From positions 248,001 to 312,000 of the forward strand of contig NZ_JBGEDP010000001.1 of assembly GCF_041206865.1 (NCBI RefSeq): a stretch of DNA of 64,000 nt. Reading direction: 5' to 3'. Positions 8,343 through 17,075 of the stretch are shown in pieces. The notes under the pieces are model-generated. The model was not told where the DNA came from, searched no databases, and saw only the letters and a list, made by a program, of their open reading frames with translations. This DNA is from Mycobacterium sp. HUMS_12744610 (GTDB taxonomy: Bacteria; Actinomycetota; Actinomycetes; Mycobacteriales; Mycobacteriaceae). Each line of letters begins with the position of its first letter. Position 1 is the first letter of the stretch. The translations under genes and the position numbers were made by a program.

Positions 8343-8962
8343 TGCCAGACACAATCACCGACCATCTCAGCGCCGGTCAACTGGCCGACCGGGCCGCGAA
8401 CGCGATCCACGAGCTCAACCGCCGCACCCACCCGACCAGCAAGGACCTCGTCTATCCCGCCGATGCCGCCGAAATCATCGCCACCCTGGCAGCCATGACC
8501 GGCATGCTCGGCCAGCTGCTCACCCAGCTCACCCGCTGGCTTGCACACCAGCACCGAGACGGCCGGCTGACCCTGGACTCACTTTCACCGCAGCCCGACC
8601 TCGCCTCGGCGATGCGGGCACTGACCAGCAGCCTTCAACACGCCATCGAGCAAGCCCAGCACACCGCCACCGAACTCGACACCGCCCACCAACACGCAGC
8701 ACACCTCGCTGCCGCTCAACCAGCTACCAAACGATCAAAGCCCCAACACCAAGGCCCGGGGCCAAAATTCATGCAGATTGGTGGGGCCAAAACGCTTGAC
8801 GAAACTCAGGCAGCACCGGCACATACGACCATCGCGCCCGCGGGGGATGCAGCAAGAAGTGCTCGACATAGTCGAGCACATCCGTACTGGTACCCGCTGA
8901 CGCGGCCCTGCGCCGAAGAAATTTTCGGCCGGTGCGAGTTCGAAACACCCCGAGCCTTATGA
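8342..8962 (+). CDS. Helical hypothetical protein, 3' part probably replaced at a junction
   Basis: The open frame encodes 206 residues. The first 140 form alanine- and glutamine-rich helices (several HTATELDTAHQHAAHLAAA-like stretches) typical of a coiled-coil protein and are coupled to the 66-aa gene upstream. From about base 8770 the frame lies antisense to a hydrolase fragment, so the last 60 residues are probably read-through after a DNA junction. Two copies of GGGGCCAAAA (8758-8767 and 8783-8792) sit at that junction and may be terminal repeats of the IS21-type element. Function unknown. Confidence 0.5.
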   Translation: MPDTITDHLSAGQLADRAANAIHELNRRTHPTSKDLVYPADAAEIIATLAAMTGMLGQLLTQLTRWLAHQHRDGRLTLDSLSPQPDLASAMRALTSSLQHAIEQAQHTATELDTAHQHAAHLAAAQPATKRSKPQHQGPGPKFMQIGGAKTLDETQAAPAHTTIAPAGDAARSARHSRAHPYWYPLTRPCAEEIFGRCEFETPRAL

Positions 8963-9103
8963 CAACGTTCGACACCAGAACAGAAACCAGCCCAGAGGCC
9001 AGCAAGCGATACCGGCCAAGCCGCGACTCGGTGGGCATCTCCGTGGGGTTGAGCAACACCAAACCCGCAACCTTGTCAGGATGTCGCACAGCGAACATCT
9101 CCG
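8769..9103 (-). pseudogene. Alpha/beta hydrolase, C-terminal piece (interrupted)
   Basis: This frame continues the hydrolase whose N-terminus lies at 12021-12353. The piece reads FAVRHPDKVAGLVLLNPTE, the strand and helix that follow the nucleophile elbow in alpha/beta hydrolases, and ends prematurely at 8769 near a junction with the preceding cassette, so the catalytic Asp/His region is gone. The 8-bp sequence CATCTCCG at 9096-9103 is the left target duplication of the inserted element. Joined across the insertion the frame is continuous and encodes 219 residues. Confidence 0.75.
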
Positions 9104-9163
9104 GGTGGCGTCCGGATTCCGGTGTAAATCGGTGGGCGGAGATTCCGGCTTCGGTGGGTGATG

Positions 9164-10507
9164 TTACGCGGTGGCGCTGACGGTTTGGGTGGTGCTGTCG
9201 GCGGCGTTGGGGATGGGGTGGGGTCGCAGTTGCTGGGGTGGTTGCAGCAGGCTGCGGCGTAGGTCTTGGAGTCCGCGCAGCCCGGCCGGTGTCATGGTCA
9301 GTCCGCGCCAGCCGCGAGATGCCCGGTCGAGCACGGCCCAGGCGATGCTGATGCAGCTGGTCTCGCCGGGGAAACGTCCGATAACCTTTGCTCGGCGCCG
9401 TGTTTCGCCGAAGGTGCGCTCGATGAAATTCGAGTGCCGGATACGGTGATGATGCTCAGCCGGGAACCGCAGATAGGCGGTCAAGCCCTCACGATCGGTC
9501 AACAATATCTTCATCGCCGCCGGGTAGGTGGCGCCGTAGCGGGCAGCGAACGCGTCCAGCCGGGCATCGATGAGTTCGACCAGCCGCGGTCCGGGCTCGA
9601 TGTCGGCCTCGGCGGTGGTATCGAAGAGGGCCCAGTAGCCGTCGCGGATCTCTGGCTGCATCCCGGTGGGGATCTTGGCCAAAACATTGCGCAGTCGATG
9701 AATCAGGCAGCGTTGCCGCAACGCCGCCGGGAAGATCTGCTCGATCGCGGCGATCAGACCGCGGGCGCCATCGGAGACGACCAGCAGCGGACACGAAAGC
9801 CCCCGCTCGGTCAGGTCGGTCAAGAAACCGGCCCAGGCATCAGTGGATTCCCCCGAGCCCGGCGCCAAGCCGACGAAGACGGGCTTGCCGTCGGTGCTCA
9901 CCCCCCAGGCGGCCAGGACCGGCTCGGCCGGCGAGCCGGGATGCATCCGGAAAAACGACGCATCCAAAAACAGGTAGTCCAACACGATCTCGTCGAGGCG
10001 GCGCTTGGCCCAGGTGTCGTACTCGGTCTTGATCGCCTGGCAGACCTGCGAAACCGTCGATTTGGAGATCGCGGCCTGATCACCCAGCGCATCAGCCAGG
10101 GTGGCCTCGACATCGCGTACCGATAGCCCCCGCACGAACGAGGCGATCACCAGTGATTCCAGCGCGTTGGTCTTGGTGACGTGCTTGCCGAACAGCCGCG
10201 AGGCGAATGCGGTGGTCGTGCCGCGCAGCTTGGGTCGCTCCAAGGTGACCGGGCCGGCGGTGGTCTTGACCGACACCGGCCGATAGCCATTGCGCGACCC
10301 AGGCTGGGCATCCGGCGTCGCGCCGGCGCGTTGATAGCGGTCCCGGCCCAGGAATTCGGTCACCTCGGCCTCCAGCGCGGCCTGCATCAGCAACTGCGCA
10401 CCGAGGCGGGCCACCTCCTCGAGGATCTCAGGCAACTCACGATCCGAGGCGAACAGCTCGTCGATCTTGGCACGGACACGATCGGTCGGGGATACTCGTG
10501 CAGGCAC
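9164..10507 (-). CDS. IS256 (Mutator) family transposase, outer element
   Basis: A 447-residue DDE transposase. Visible family features include the N-terminal EAEVTEFLGRDRYQR and RNGYRPVSVKT segment, the DASFF segment that carries the first catalytic aspartate, the DGARGL segment with the second, and a C-terminal FIERTFGETRRRAKVIGRF containing the expected glutamate region. It starts at a GTG at 10507. The nested IS begins 55 bases upstream, so native transcription is probably lost although the coding sequence is intact. Confidence 0.92.
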   Translation of the reverse strand: MPARVSPTDRVRAKIDELFASDRELPEILEEVARLGAQLLMQAALEAEVTEFLGRDRYQRAGATPDAQPGSRNGYRPVSVKTTAGPVTLERPKLRGTTTAFASRLFGKHVTKTNALESLVIASFVRGLSVRDVEATLADALGDQAAISKSTVSQVCQAIKTEYDTWAKRRLDEIVLDYLFLDASFFRMHPGSPAEPVLAAWGVSTDGKPVFVGLAPGSGESTDAWAGFLTDLTERGLSCPLLVVSDGARGLIAAIEQIFPAALRQRCLIHRLRNVLAKIPTGMQPEIRDGYWALFDTTAEADIEPGPRLVELIDARLDAFAARYGATYPAAMKILLTDREGLTAYLRFPAEHHHRIRHSNFIERTFGETRRRAKVIGRFPGETSCISIAWAVLDRASRGWRGLTMTPAGLRGLQDLRRSLLQPPQQLRPHPIPNAADSTTQTVSATA

Positions 10508-10561
10508 GGGCGTAGGTCCTTTCTTCGATGACTTGGTAGGTCTCGAAGCAGAACCTACGCC

Positions 10562-11979
10562 GGGCGTGTCATTCCATCTGTGTAAGTCCGGGGTGGTCCA
10601 TCATCGGACCGCCGTTGGGCGGACAGAAGGAGTGTTTTGTGACCAAGACCATGCAGATGCCGGCTGAGGAGACGACCGCGGCGCGGCGGCTGGCCGAGAT
10701 GTTCACCGAAGAGACGCTGGACTCGTTGATTAAGGATGCGGTGAAGACCGGGACCCCGATCGACGGCGCGGACGGTTTGCTGAACCAGCTGACTAAGGCC
10801 GTGCTGGAGCGGGCGCTGAATGCGGAGCTAACCCACCATCTGGGTTATGAGGCCGGCGATCCGGCCGGACGCGGATCGGGAAATTCGCGCAACGGCACCA
10901 CGCCGAAAACGGTGACCACCGTCAACGGCCCGGTGCAGATCGATGCGCCGCGTGATCGCAACGGCTCGTTTGAGCCGGCGATTGTGCCGAAGAAGACCCG
11001 CCGGCTCAACAACATCAATTCGGTGGTGTTGTCGCTGTATTCACGGGGAATGACCACCCGCGATATCGAAGCCCACCTGCAGGAGGTCTATGGGGCGTCG
11101 GTGTCGCGGGAGTTGATCTCCAATATCACCGAGGTGGTGGTCGATGAGATCAAGGCCTGGCAGGCCCGCCCGCTCGATGAGGTCTACCCGATCCTCTACA
11201 TCGATGGGCTGCGGCTGCGGATCGGCGACAACGGGGTCATCACCACCAAGGTCGCCTATTTGGCCATTGGCGTGGATCTGGAGGGCCGCAAACACGCCTT
11301 GGGCTGCTGGATCCAGGACTCCGAGGGGGCGAAGTTCTGGCAGAAGGTCGTCATCGACCTGCGCAACCGCGGGGTGCGCGACATCCTCATCGCCTGCTGC
11401 GACGGGCTGACCGGTCTGCCTGATGCGATCCGCTCGATCTATCCCGATACCGTGGTGCAGACCTGCGTCGTGCACGTCATTAGGAATGCGATGCGCTTCG
11501 TGTCTTATAAGGACCGCAAGAAGGTCGCCACCGCGATGCGGGCGATCTACAGTGCGCCGACCGTCGATGGAGCCGAACTCGCACTCAAGGAGTTCGACCA
11601 GCAATTCGGCGCCCAATATCCGGGTGCAATTGACGTGTGGCACAACGCCTGGGGGGAATTCGTTCCGTTCCTGGACTATCCGGTGGAGTTGCGCAAGATC
11701 GTCTACACCACCAATGCGATCGAGTCGATCAACTTCCAGTTGCGCAAGATCACCAAGAACCGTGGTCATTTCACGGACAAGGACGCCGCGATGAAGTTGC
11801 TGTACCTCGGGCTGCGCAACATCTCCAGCGAGAGAGGAGGCTATTCGGGTACTGGAACGCACAACTGGACTGTGGCGCTCAACACACTCGCCAGACTATT
11901 CCCTGGGCGAATCCCATTGTGCTAGAATACAACTCGTAGTCAAATCACCTCTGACTTACACAGAAATCGTGACAGGCTC
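10562..11979. mobile_element. IS256-family element, copy 1 (nested)
   Basis: A 1418-bp element flanked by 8-bp direct repeats CCTACGCC (10554-10561 and 11980-11987). The ends are inverted repeats: GGGCGTGTCATTCC then CTGTGTAAGTC at the left, and GAGCCTGTCACGA then CTGTGTAAGTC read inward from the right. A copy of the same length with an identical product lies inverted at 21352-22769. Inserted upstream of the transposase gene of the outer IS256 element. Confidence 0.93.
10639..11925 (+). CDS. IS256 (Mutator) family transposase, nested copy 1
   Basis: A 428-residue transposase. The GTG at 10639 is chosen because AGAAGGAG lies eight bases upstream; a TTG-type start eight codons earlier is possible. 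Family signatures: AELTHHLGYEAGDPAGRGSGN and RNGTTPKTV near the N-terminus, LYIDGLRLRI around the first catalytic Asp, CDGLTGLPDAI around the second, and TTNAIESIN with the C-terminal Glu. The product is identical to that of the copy at 21406-22692, so both copies are recent and probably functional. Confidence 0.93.
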   Translation: MTKTMQMPAEETTAARRLAEMFTEETLDSLIKDAVKTGTPIDGADGLLNQLTKAVLERALNAELTHHLGYEAGDPAGRGSGNSRNGTTPKTVTTVNGPVQIDAPRDRNGSFEPAIVPKKTRRLNNINSVVLSLYSRGMTTRDIEAHLQEVYGASVSRELISNITEVVVDEIKAWQARPLDEVYPILYIDGLRLRIGDNGVITTKVAYLAIGVDLEGRKHALGCWIQDSEGAKFWQKVVIDLRNRGVRDILIACCDGLTGLPDAIRSIYPDTVVQTCVVHVIRNAMRFVSYKDRKKVATAMRAIYSAPTVDGAELALKEFDQQFGAQYPGAIDVWHNAWGEFVPFLDYPVELRKIVYTTNAIESINFQLRKITKNRGHFTDKDAAMKLLYLGLRNISSERGGYSGTGTHNWTVALNTLARLFPGRIPLC

Positions 11980-12020
11980 CCTACGCCCGGCCTCTTTTAC
12001 ACCGGCTTTAGGACGCGACC

Positions 12021-12353
12021 CATCTCCGCGACCAAACCCCCAAGCGTCCAACCGACAACGACCACCGGTGTGACACACCCCGTAATTTGGATCATCGCGG
12101 CCAGATCATCCGCCATCGCGGCAACGTCACGATGTGCTGGGCCATCAGAGCACCCACTGCCGGCGCGGTCATATGTCAGCACGGTCGCAAACGAAGCCAG
12201 GCGTTCTTCTAAGTCGCCGTAGGCGCCCGTGGTGCCTTCACCGGCACCACCCGCACCTCCGGCCTCAAGCACGACCGTTGGGCCACTGCCCCGCACGCGG
12301 ACACACACCGCCCGGTCACCGATATCAATCAACTGCCGATACGGCCCATCCAC
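12021..12353 (-). pseudogene. Alpha/beta hydrolase, N-terminal piece (interrupted)
   Basis: This 111-codon piece begins at the ATG at 12353. It contains the early beta strands (VCVRVRGSGPTVVLEAGG), the TYDRAGSGCSD loop, and ends in VVVVGWTLGGLVAEM, the nucleophile-elbow region, at the outer IS256 insertion. The elbow reads GWTLGG, so threonine replaces the usual nucleophilic serine of GxSxG; that could be decay or a feature of the family. The rest of the gene is at 8769-9095, and joining the halves after removal of one target copy keeps the frame. Confidence 0.8.
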
Positions 12354-12496
12354 ACGTTGATTTTAGCCAGGACCGATGCACGGGCGGGAAGTCTCGCTTT
12401 TAGAGATTCGAGGTCGATCAGATCCCGTCTCGCGGGATGCCTCGGGATTCTCCACCGCCGTGCTGATAATGATTTGATGCGTGCACGCTCTCGGCG

Positions 12497-13081
12497 TTGG
12501 TCAGTGTGGTGAGCCGGGTCGTCCGAGACGGCCGGAGCTGGCTGGTCGGCACGGCTGCGGATGTCGCGTGGATATACGCGGCCACTTCGAGCGGCGTCAG
12601 AATCACTTCGGCGATCCCACCCATGTTTGATGACTACGGCACCGTCGTACTGCCCGACACTCAAGGGGAACACCAGCGGCACGATCGGGCTGTGGTCGCG
12701 TTGCTCCGTAGGCAGTCACCGGAGCAACCGTGGTGGATTGGTTACCTTGACACCGGCTGCGCCGACGTCGTGTTTCCCGACGCGCCGAGGGTGACCTTGT
12801 ATGCGAACTGGCCTTATGTGTTGGTACAGGCCGGACCAGAGCAGGCCGCCGACTGGCGGTCTGGTGACGACTGGTCGTCGAGGTCGACTCGCCTACCGGA
12901 CCTGATGTTCCCGGTAGATCGGTCCTGGCTTGTCTCCACGCTGTGGGACGACGATTGGACCTGCGTCGGTGGACCGGTTGCGCTCTTGGAGGGTTTCTTG
13001 AACGACCCCGATCTGCGGGCCCGCGCGCGGCGTGTGGGCCTCGATGAGGACGCCACCCCACCCGGCCGCAAGGCGATCTGA
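12497..13081 (+). CDS. Conserved-looking hypothetical protein, tryptophan-rich
   Basis: A 194-residue frame, TTG start as drawn; GTG codons at 12503-12509 are alternatives, and the true start is unclear. The protein is soluble, with many tryptophans and aspartates (QPWWIGYLDTG, YANWPYVLVQAGPEQA, WLVSTLWDDDWTCVGG), resembling immunity- or SUKH-like folds only in general character, and no family is recognised. Its codon use is ordinary for the window. It lies between the disrupted hydrolase and the ParDE pair and could belong to the same accessory cassette. Confidence 0.6.
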   Translation: MVSVVSRVVRDGRSWLVGTAADVAWIYAATSSGVRITSAIPPMFDDYGTVVLPDTQGEHQRHDRAVVALLRRQSPEQPWWIGYLDTGCADVVFPDAPRVTLYANWPYVLVQAGPEQAADWRSGDDWSSRSTRLPDLMFPVDRSWLVSTLWDDDWTCVGGPVALLEGFLNDPDLRARARRVGLDEDATPPGRKAI

Positions 13082-13161
13082 CCTACGTGTCGGATCTAGA
13101 CAATCGGGACGTCGCAGTTCCTGCTTTGCGCGCTCGGGTCTGGCGGTATTGACATAAAAAG

Positions 13162-13458
13162 TCAGAAATGGCGGTCGACGTCCATCCGTTGGTGCAGGAT
13201 GCGCACGACGTCGATGACGTTTCCGGCGGTCACCCGGTAGAACAGCGTGTGTGAACCGGCAGCGAGCTTGCGATAGCCGGGGCGGATCTCGTCGCAGGCT
13301 CGGCCGATCCGCGGGTTTGCCGCGATGCGGTTGATGGCGTGTTGAAGTTCGCGCAAGTAGTCCTCGGCCTGGTCAACACCCCAACGGTCGTAGGTGTAGT
13401 CCCAGATTTGTTCCAGATCTGCTTGCGCGGCAGGGGAGAGAAGGTATCGGCCGCTCAC
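13162..13458 (-). CDS. parE: ParE/RelE-superfamily toxin
   Basis: A 98-residue ParE toxin. Features are LSPAAQADLEQIWDYTYDRWG at the N-terminus, an AEDYLRELQHAI helix, NPRIGRACDEIRPGYRKL, and the C-terminal FYRVTAGNVIDVVRILHQRMD. ParE toxins poison DNA gyrase and block replication. It overlaps the antitoxin gene by 4 bases (ATGA), antitoxin first, the usual arrangement that lets the pair autoregulate. The pair would stabilise this accessory region. Confidence 0.93.
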   Translation of the reverse strand: MSGRYLLSPAAQADLEQIWDYTYDRWGVDQAEDYLRELQHAINRIAANPRIGRACDEIRPGYRKLAAGSHTLFYRVTAGNVIDVVRILHQRMDVDRHF

Positions 13459-13706
13459 TGCCCATGCGGTACCTGAGCCCGCTTGCGATCGATGAAGGCG
13501 TCGAAGTCGAACGGTGTCGAGCTGCCGCTGCGTTCGCCGGCCTCGAGAGCATCGCGCAGCGCCCCCAGCTGGGTTTCGCGGTCTTCAAGCAGCCGCAATG
13601 CGGAGCGGACGACCTCACTGGCCGACCGATAGCGCCCCGCGGCGATCTCGCCGTCGATGAAGGCGCTGTAATGCTCATCGAGACTGAAGGACGTATTCTT
13701 ACCCAC
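13455..13706 (-). CDS. parD: ParD antitoxin
   Basis: An 83-residue ribbon-helix-helix antitoxin: SFSLDEHYSAFIDGEIAAGRY with the strand and helix that bind DNA, SASEVVRSALRLLEDRE, and an acidic C-terminus (STPFDFDAFIDRKR) that would wrap the toxin. It is the first gene of a two-gene operon with parE. Just upstream is TGTACCAACTATTGGTACAGT (13714-13734 region), a near-perfect inverted repeat that is a likely ParD operator. Confidence 0.93.
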   Translation of the reverse strand: MGKNTSFSLDEHYSAFIDGEIAAGRYRSASEVVRSALRLLEDRETQLGALRDALEAGERSGSSTPFDFDAFIDRKRAQVPHGQ

Positions 13707-13713
13707 GAACTGA

Positions 13714-13734
13714 CTGTACCAACTATTGGTACAG
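13714..13734. promoter_or_regulatory. Inverted repeat, probable ParD operator
   Basis: TGTACCAA and TTGGTACA form a palindrome centred on CTA, 8 bases upstream of the parD start. ParD-type ribbon-helix-helix proteins bind such repeats in their own promoter. The symmetry is visible; operator function is inferred. Confidence 0.6.
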
Positions 13735-13744
13735 TCCTAACCAC

Positions 13745-14030
13745 ATGGCCGGACCCTGGGCCGTGATGCTCTTCATCAACCACTCCTGCGAACCCAACGT
13801 CGGCTTCGCCGGCAACATCGTGCTCGTCGCCATGCGCGAAGTGACCGCCGGTGAGCAACTGACCACGGACTATGCGCTGTTCGACGACTACGACTGACAA
13901 ATGATCTGCCACTGCAACATAGCCTCCTGCCGGCGCGTGATCGGCGGACACGACTAGCGGCGAAGCGACCTACAGCGCAGGTACCACCGGTACTTCTCGT
14001 GGTACCTCCAACGCAAAATCACCGAAATGC
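13745..14030 (+). pseudogene. SET-domain protein methyltransferase fragment
   Basis: The frame contains the C-terminal half of a SET domain: FINHSCEPNVGFAGNIVLVAMREV, then GEQLTTDYALFDDYD, the NHSCxPN and ELxxDY signatures that bind S-adenosylmethionine and the lysine. Beyond an in-frame TGA at 13895 it continues with a post-SET cysteine region (CHCNIASCRRVI) and after a TAG at 13955 with LQRRYHRYFSWYLQRKI. The N-terminal half is missing. Bacterial SET proteins with a post-SET cluster occur in mycobacteria; this is a decayed copy. Confidence 0.75.
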
Positions 14031-14268
14031 ACGCCAGCGGCACAGAGCGTAGTTCTGTCGACGAGTTCCACCCGAACACCCCTGGATCAAGGCTACGAGC
14101 GGCGCCAGATACGAGACCCGGACCGGTTCCCTGAGCCCCCGGTGTCACAACTCGCTCTCAGGCGGGGAACGCCACTTGATGCTGCCAAGCAACTTAAGGA
14201 AACTCTAAGCACATCCGGCTGATGGCGCGGCTCCGCTCATCGGCAAACATGAACGAAAGGGCAGCATC

Positions 14269-14742
14269 ATGGCCGACGACCTGTCGGAAGCAACACGGAT
14301 CGACCGGCGCGCCGACGAGGATGCCATCCGCGAGCTTCTTGATCGCCAGATCATGGGCTGGGACACAGGGGATCCCCATGCATACGCCAGCGTCTTCACC
14401 CCCGACGCGGACTACGTCACTTTCCTGGGCAGCCACTACAAAGGCCGCGAAGCGATCGCAACGTCTTACGCCCCGCTGTTCAAGAAGCTCTTACGCGGAT
14501 CACGCCTGAATACAGAAATCACCCAACTGCGGTTTCTGACGCCCGACGTGGCGCTGATCCAGGCAAATGCCGCTGTGACGAAGGGGGCGCGGCGGCGGAA
14601 TCGCCGCTACACCCGGGTCAACACCAGCATCGCTGTGCGGACAGACGACGGTTGGCTGTTGACCGCCTCGCAGAACACCACACATCGCCGGTTCGCCGAA
14701 AAACTGATGGACAAACTGGTTTCACGACAATCCCACAAATGA
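14269..14742 (+). CDS. SnoaL-like / DUF4440-type NTF2-fold protein
   Basis: A 157-residue protein with an NTF2-like cone fold: DEDAIRELLDRQIMGWDTGDPHAYASVFTPDADYVTFLG is the classic N-terminal pattern of SgcJ/SnoaL-type proteins, followed by GREAIATSYAPLF and a C-terminal sheet (TSIAVRTDDGWLLTASQNT). GAAAGGGCAG precedes the ATG. Such proteins act as small-molecule binders, cyclases or isomerases, often next to biosynthetic enzymes. Here it precedes the acetyltransferase-decarboxylase fusion by 226 bases on the same strand, so a shared small-molecule pathway is possible. Confidence 0.85.
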   Translation: MADDLSEATRIDRRADEDAIRELLDRQIMGWDTGDPHAYASVFTPDADYVTFLGSHYKGREAIATSYAPLFKKLLRGSRLNTEITQLRFLTPDVALIQANAAVTKGARRRNRRYTRVNTSIAVRTDDGWLLTASQNTTHRRFAEKLMDKLVSRQSHK

Positions 14743-14968
14743 GACAGGATGCGATCACTCCGGTTCCTCTAGAACCAGACACGCCGTTGAGGCCCGCTTG
14801 TAGATGCACGATGATGGCTCCAACAGACGTCGCCGGGCAGGCTGTCCCCCTGCTGCGCATGTGGTGCTACCGCAGAGGTGGCGGCGTAATAATCGTCGGG
14901 CGCGGACGGCCGATCGCTCCTGAACAGGGCGGGCGACGATCTCGGTGTTGAGGAAGTGCGGTGCACGG

Positions 14969-16984
14969 ATGAGCGAGCGAGCGGAGTTGCGGGTCAGGCT
15001 CGCGACGGAGGACGACCTCGTCGGTGTCTGCGAGATCGTGAACTACTTCATCGAGAAAACGGCCTTCAATTTCCGGGCCGAGCCACAGACTGTGGACGAG
15101 TGGCGCTACGACTGGAAACGGCTGCACTCGCGGTTTCCCTGGCTGGTGGCTAATACCGACGACCGGGTTGTCGGAGTAGCGTATGCAGCACCGTGGAAAG
15201 ATCGGACCGCCTATGAGTGGGCCGTCGAGACCACCGTCTATGTCGACGACTCAGAGCGCCGCCGCGGCGCGGGCGACGCCCTGTACACCGAGCTGCTCGG
15301 CCGTCTGCGCCGCCAAGGGTTTCGCAGCGTCGTCGCGGTGATCGCCCTGCCCAACGACCCGAGCGTGCGACTGCACGAGCGCCACGGATTCATTCAGGTC
15401 GGCCAGCTGCCCGATGTGGGCTTCAAGCAGGGTGGCTGGCACGACGTCGGCTTCTGGCAGTGCACGCTGCGCAGCGGTCGCGACGAGATACCGCCGCCGC
15501 GGCCCGTCGAGGAGAAAACAAGCGAAACAGCAGATGCCCAGGAGCGTACGGGGCAATGGCTAAGGGGCGAGCTCGTTGCTGATGTGGCTGCTGAGGCAAT
15601 GGCAGCGGCTGGCGCGTATCTGAAACGGGTGGACTCCGGCCCGGTGTGGCGGCCGATCGACCCGCGCGACCGGGACTGGCTTGTCAACCAACCGTTACCG
15701 GAGGAAGCTCGCTCCCTGCCGGATCTCATCGCCGACATCAACGCCCATGTCCTGCCCTATCCGATGGGCAACGGCCACCGACGCTTCTTCGGATGGATCA
15801 ACTCCCCGCCATCCGCAGCAGGGATAGCCGTTGCACCGTTGGCGGCTGCGTTGAACCCAAGCTGCGCGGGCGGGGAGCACGCCGGCGCACTGTTGGAGCG
15901 AACCGTCCTGCGCTGGCTTGCAGAGCTGGTCGGCTACCCCACCAGCACGTGTGGTGGAATCCTGACCAGCGGCGCATCGATGGCGTCCATCATCGCCCTT
16001 GCCACTGCCCGCAACCGCGTCGCCCGACGACGCGGCGCAAACATGCGGGAGGATGGGCTATGGGATCAGCCGCCGATGGTCATCTACGCCTCATACGAGG
16101 CGCACAGCTGCATCACCAAAGCGGTCGAGCTGATCGGCATCGGTCGGCGATCACTGCGCCGCATCCCGGTCGATGACGCATTCGCGATGGACACCGCGGC
16201 TCTCGTGTCGGCGATCACGGAAGACATCCGCGCAGGACTGGTGCCCTGTGCTGTGGTAGCCACAGCAGGTACGGTCAACACCGGCGCCATCGATGACCTG
16301 GCAACCATCGCCCAGCTCGCCAACGAGTACAGCATGTGGATGCACGTCGACGGAGCCTACGGCGCGCTGGCCGCCGCCAACCTCGCTCTGCGGGCCCAGT
16401 TCACGGGAATGGAACGCGCAGACTCCATCGCCATCGATGCCCACAAGTGGCTTGGCGTACCGATCGACAGCGGCTCACTTCTCGTTCAGGACGCCGATGC
16501 ATTGCGCGAAACCTTCAGCCTTGTCCCGGACTACCTGCGGGACGAGACTGCAGACGACGTCGGGTGGTGGTCGGAATACGGCATCGAACAGACCCGCCCC
16601 TTCCGCGCGCTGCGCACCTGGGCCACCATCGCGCACCTGGGCAGGCGCGGAATCATCGACGTGGTGCGCCGCACAAGCGAGACGGCCGCAAGCTTCGCCG
16701 CCCTGCTTCGGCAAGCACCGGAATTCGAACTGCTCGCGCCAACCACCCTCTCGGTGGTCGCCTTCAGATTCAGCGGCACGGCAGAAAACGACATCGACCG
16801 GATCAACCACGATATACCCGCATTGCTGCAGCGCCGCGGAAACGTGTTCCTCACCGGCACTACACTGCGCGGACGTCCGGCGCTGCGCGTCTGCCTATTG
16901 AATCCGCTTGTGACCGAAGATGATCTGAGATTGCTCATCGAGGAGATCCGGACGGTCGGAGCTCATCGCAGCGAGCAGCAGTGA
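14969..16984 (+). CDS. Phosphinothricin-acetyltransferase-like GNAT fused to group II PLP decarboxylase
   Basis: A 671-residue two-domain protein. Residues 1-170 are a GNAT acetyltransferase of the PAT/MddA type: ETTVYVDDSERRRGAG is the acetyl-CoA pyrophosphate loop, followed by VIALPNDPSVRLHE and GFKQGGWHDVGFW. After a charged linker, residues about 200-671 form an aromatic-L-amino-acid decarboxylase-like PLP enzyme with GGEHAGALLER, a HVDGAYG motif and the Schiff-base Lys493 in IDAHKWLG. Decarboxylating an amino acid and acetylating the amine would be a coherent two-step reaction; substrate and order are inference. ATG at 14969 is preferred (GAGGAAG upstream). Confidence 0.85.
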   Translation: MSERAELRVRLATEDDLVGVCEIVNYFIEKTAFNFRAEPQTVDEWRYDWKRLHSRFPWLVANTDDRVVGVAYAAPWKDRTAYEWAVETTVYVDDSERRRGAGDALYTELLGRLRRQGFRSVVAVIALPNDPSVRLHERHGFIQVGQLPDVGFKQGGWHDVGFWQCTLRSGRDEIPPPRPVEEKTSETADAQERTGQWLRGELVADVAAEAMAAAGAYLKRVDSGPVWRPIDPRDRDWLVNQPLPEEARSLPDLIADINAHVLPYPMGNGHRRFFGWINSPPSAAGIAVAPLAAALNPSCAGGEHAGALLERTVLRWLAELVGYPTSTCGGILTSGASMASIIALATARNRVARRRGANMREDGLWDQPPMVIYASYEAHSCITKAVELIGIGRRSLRRIPVDDAFAMDTAALVSAITEDIRAGLVPCAVVATAGTVNTGAIDDLATIAQLANEYSMWMHVDGAYGALAAANLALRAQFTGMERADSIAIDAHKWLGVPIDSGSLLVQDADALRETFSLVPDYLRDETADDVGWWSEYGIEQTRPFRALRTWATIAHLGRRGIIDVVRRTSETAASFAALLRQAPEFELLAPTTLSVVAFRFSGTAENDIDRINHDIPALLQRRGNVFLTGTTLRGRPALRVCLLNPLVTEDDLRLLIEEIRTVGAHRSEQQ

Positions 16985-17075
16985 CCCACTGTATACGCTC
17001 GGAGTGACTGTCCGGTCCAGGGAGGTTGGCGCCGTCGCTGAGCAGCAGTGCTACTCGCATAGATAGTGTTCTGGT

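Larger units (their letters stand above)
9104..12020. mobile_element. IS256-family element (outer), containing a nested second IS256-type element
   Basis: Bounded by 8-bp target repeats CATCTCCG at 9096-9103 and 12021-12028. The ends are related inverted repeats: GGTGGCGTCC ... CCGGTGTAAA at the left and GGTCGCGTCC ... CCGGTGTAAA as the reverse complement of the right. Without the nested element (10562-11979) and its 8-bp duplication it is 1491 bp, a normal IS256 size. It disrupts the alpha/beta hydrolase gene. Its transposase is intact, but the nested insertion lies just upstream of the transposase start and probably separates it from its promoter. Confidence 0.9.
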
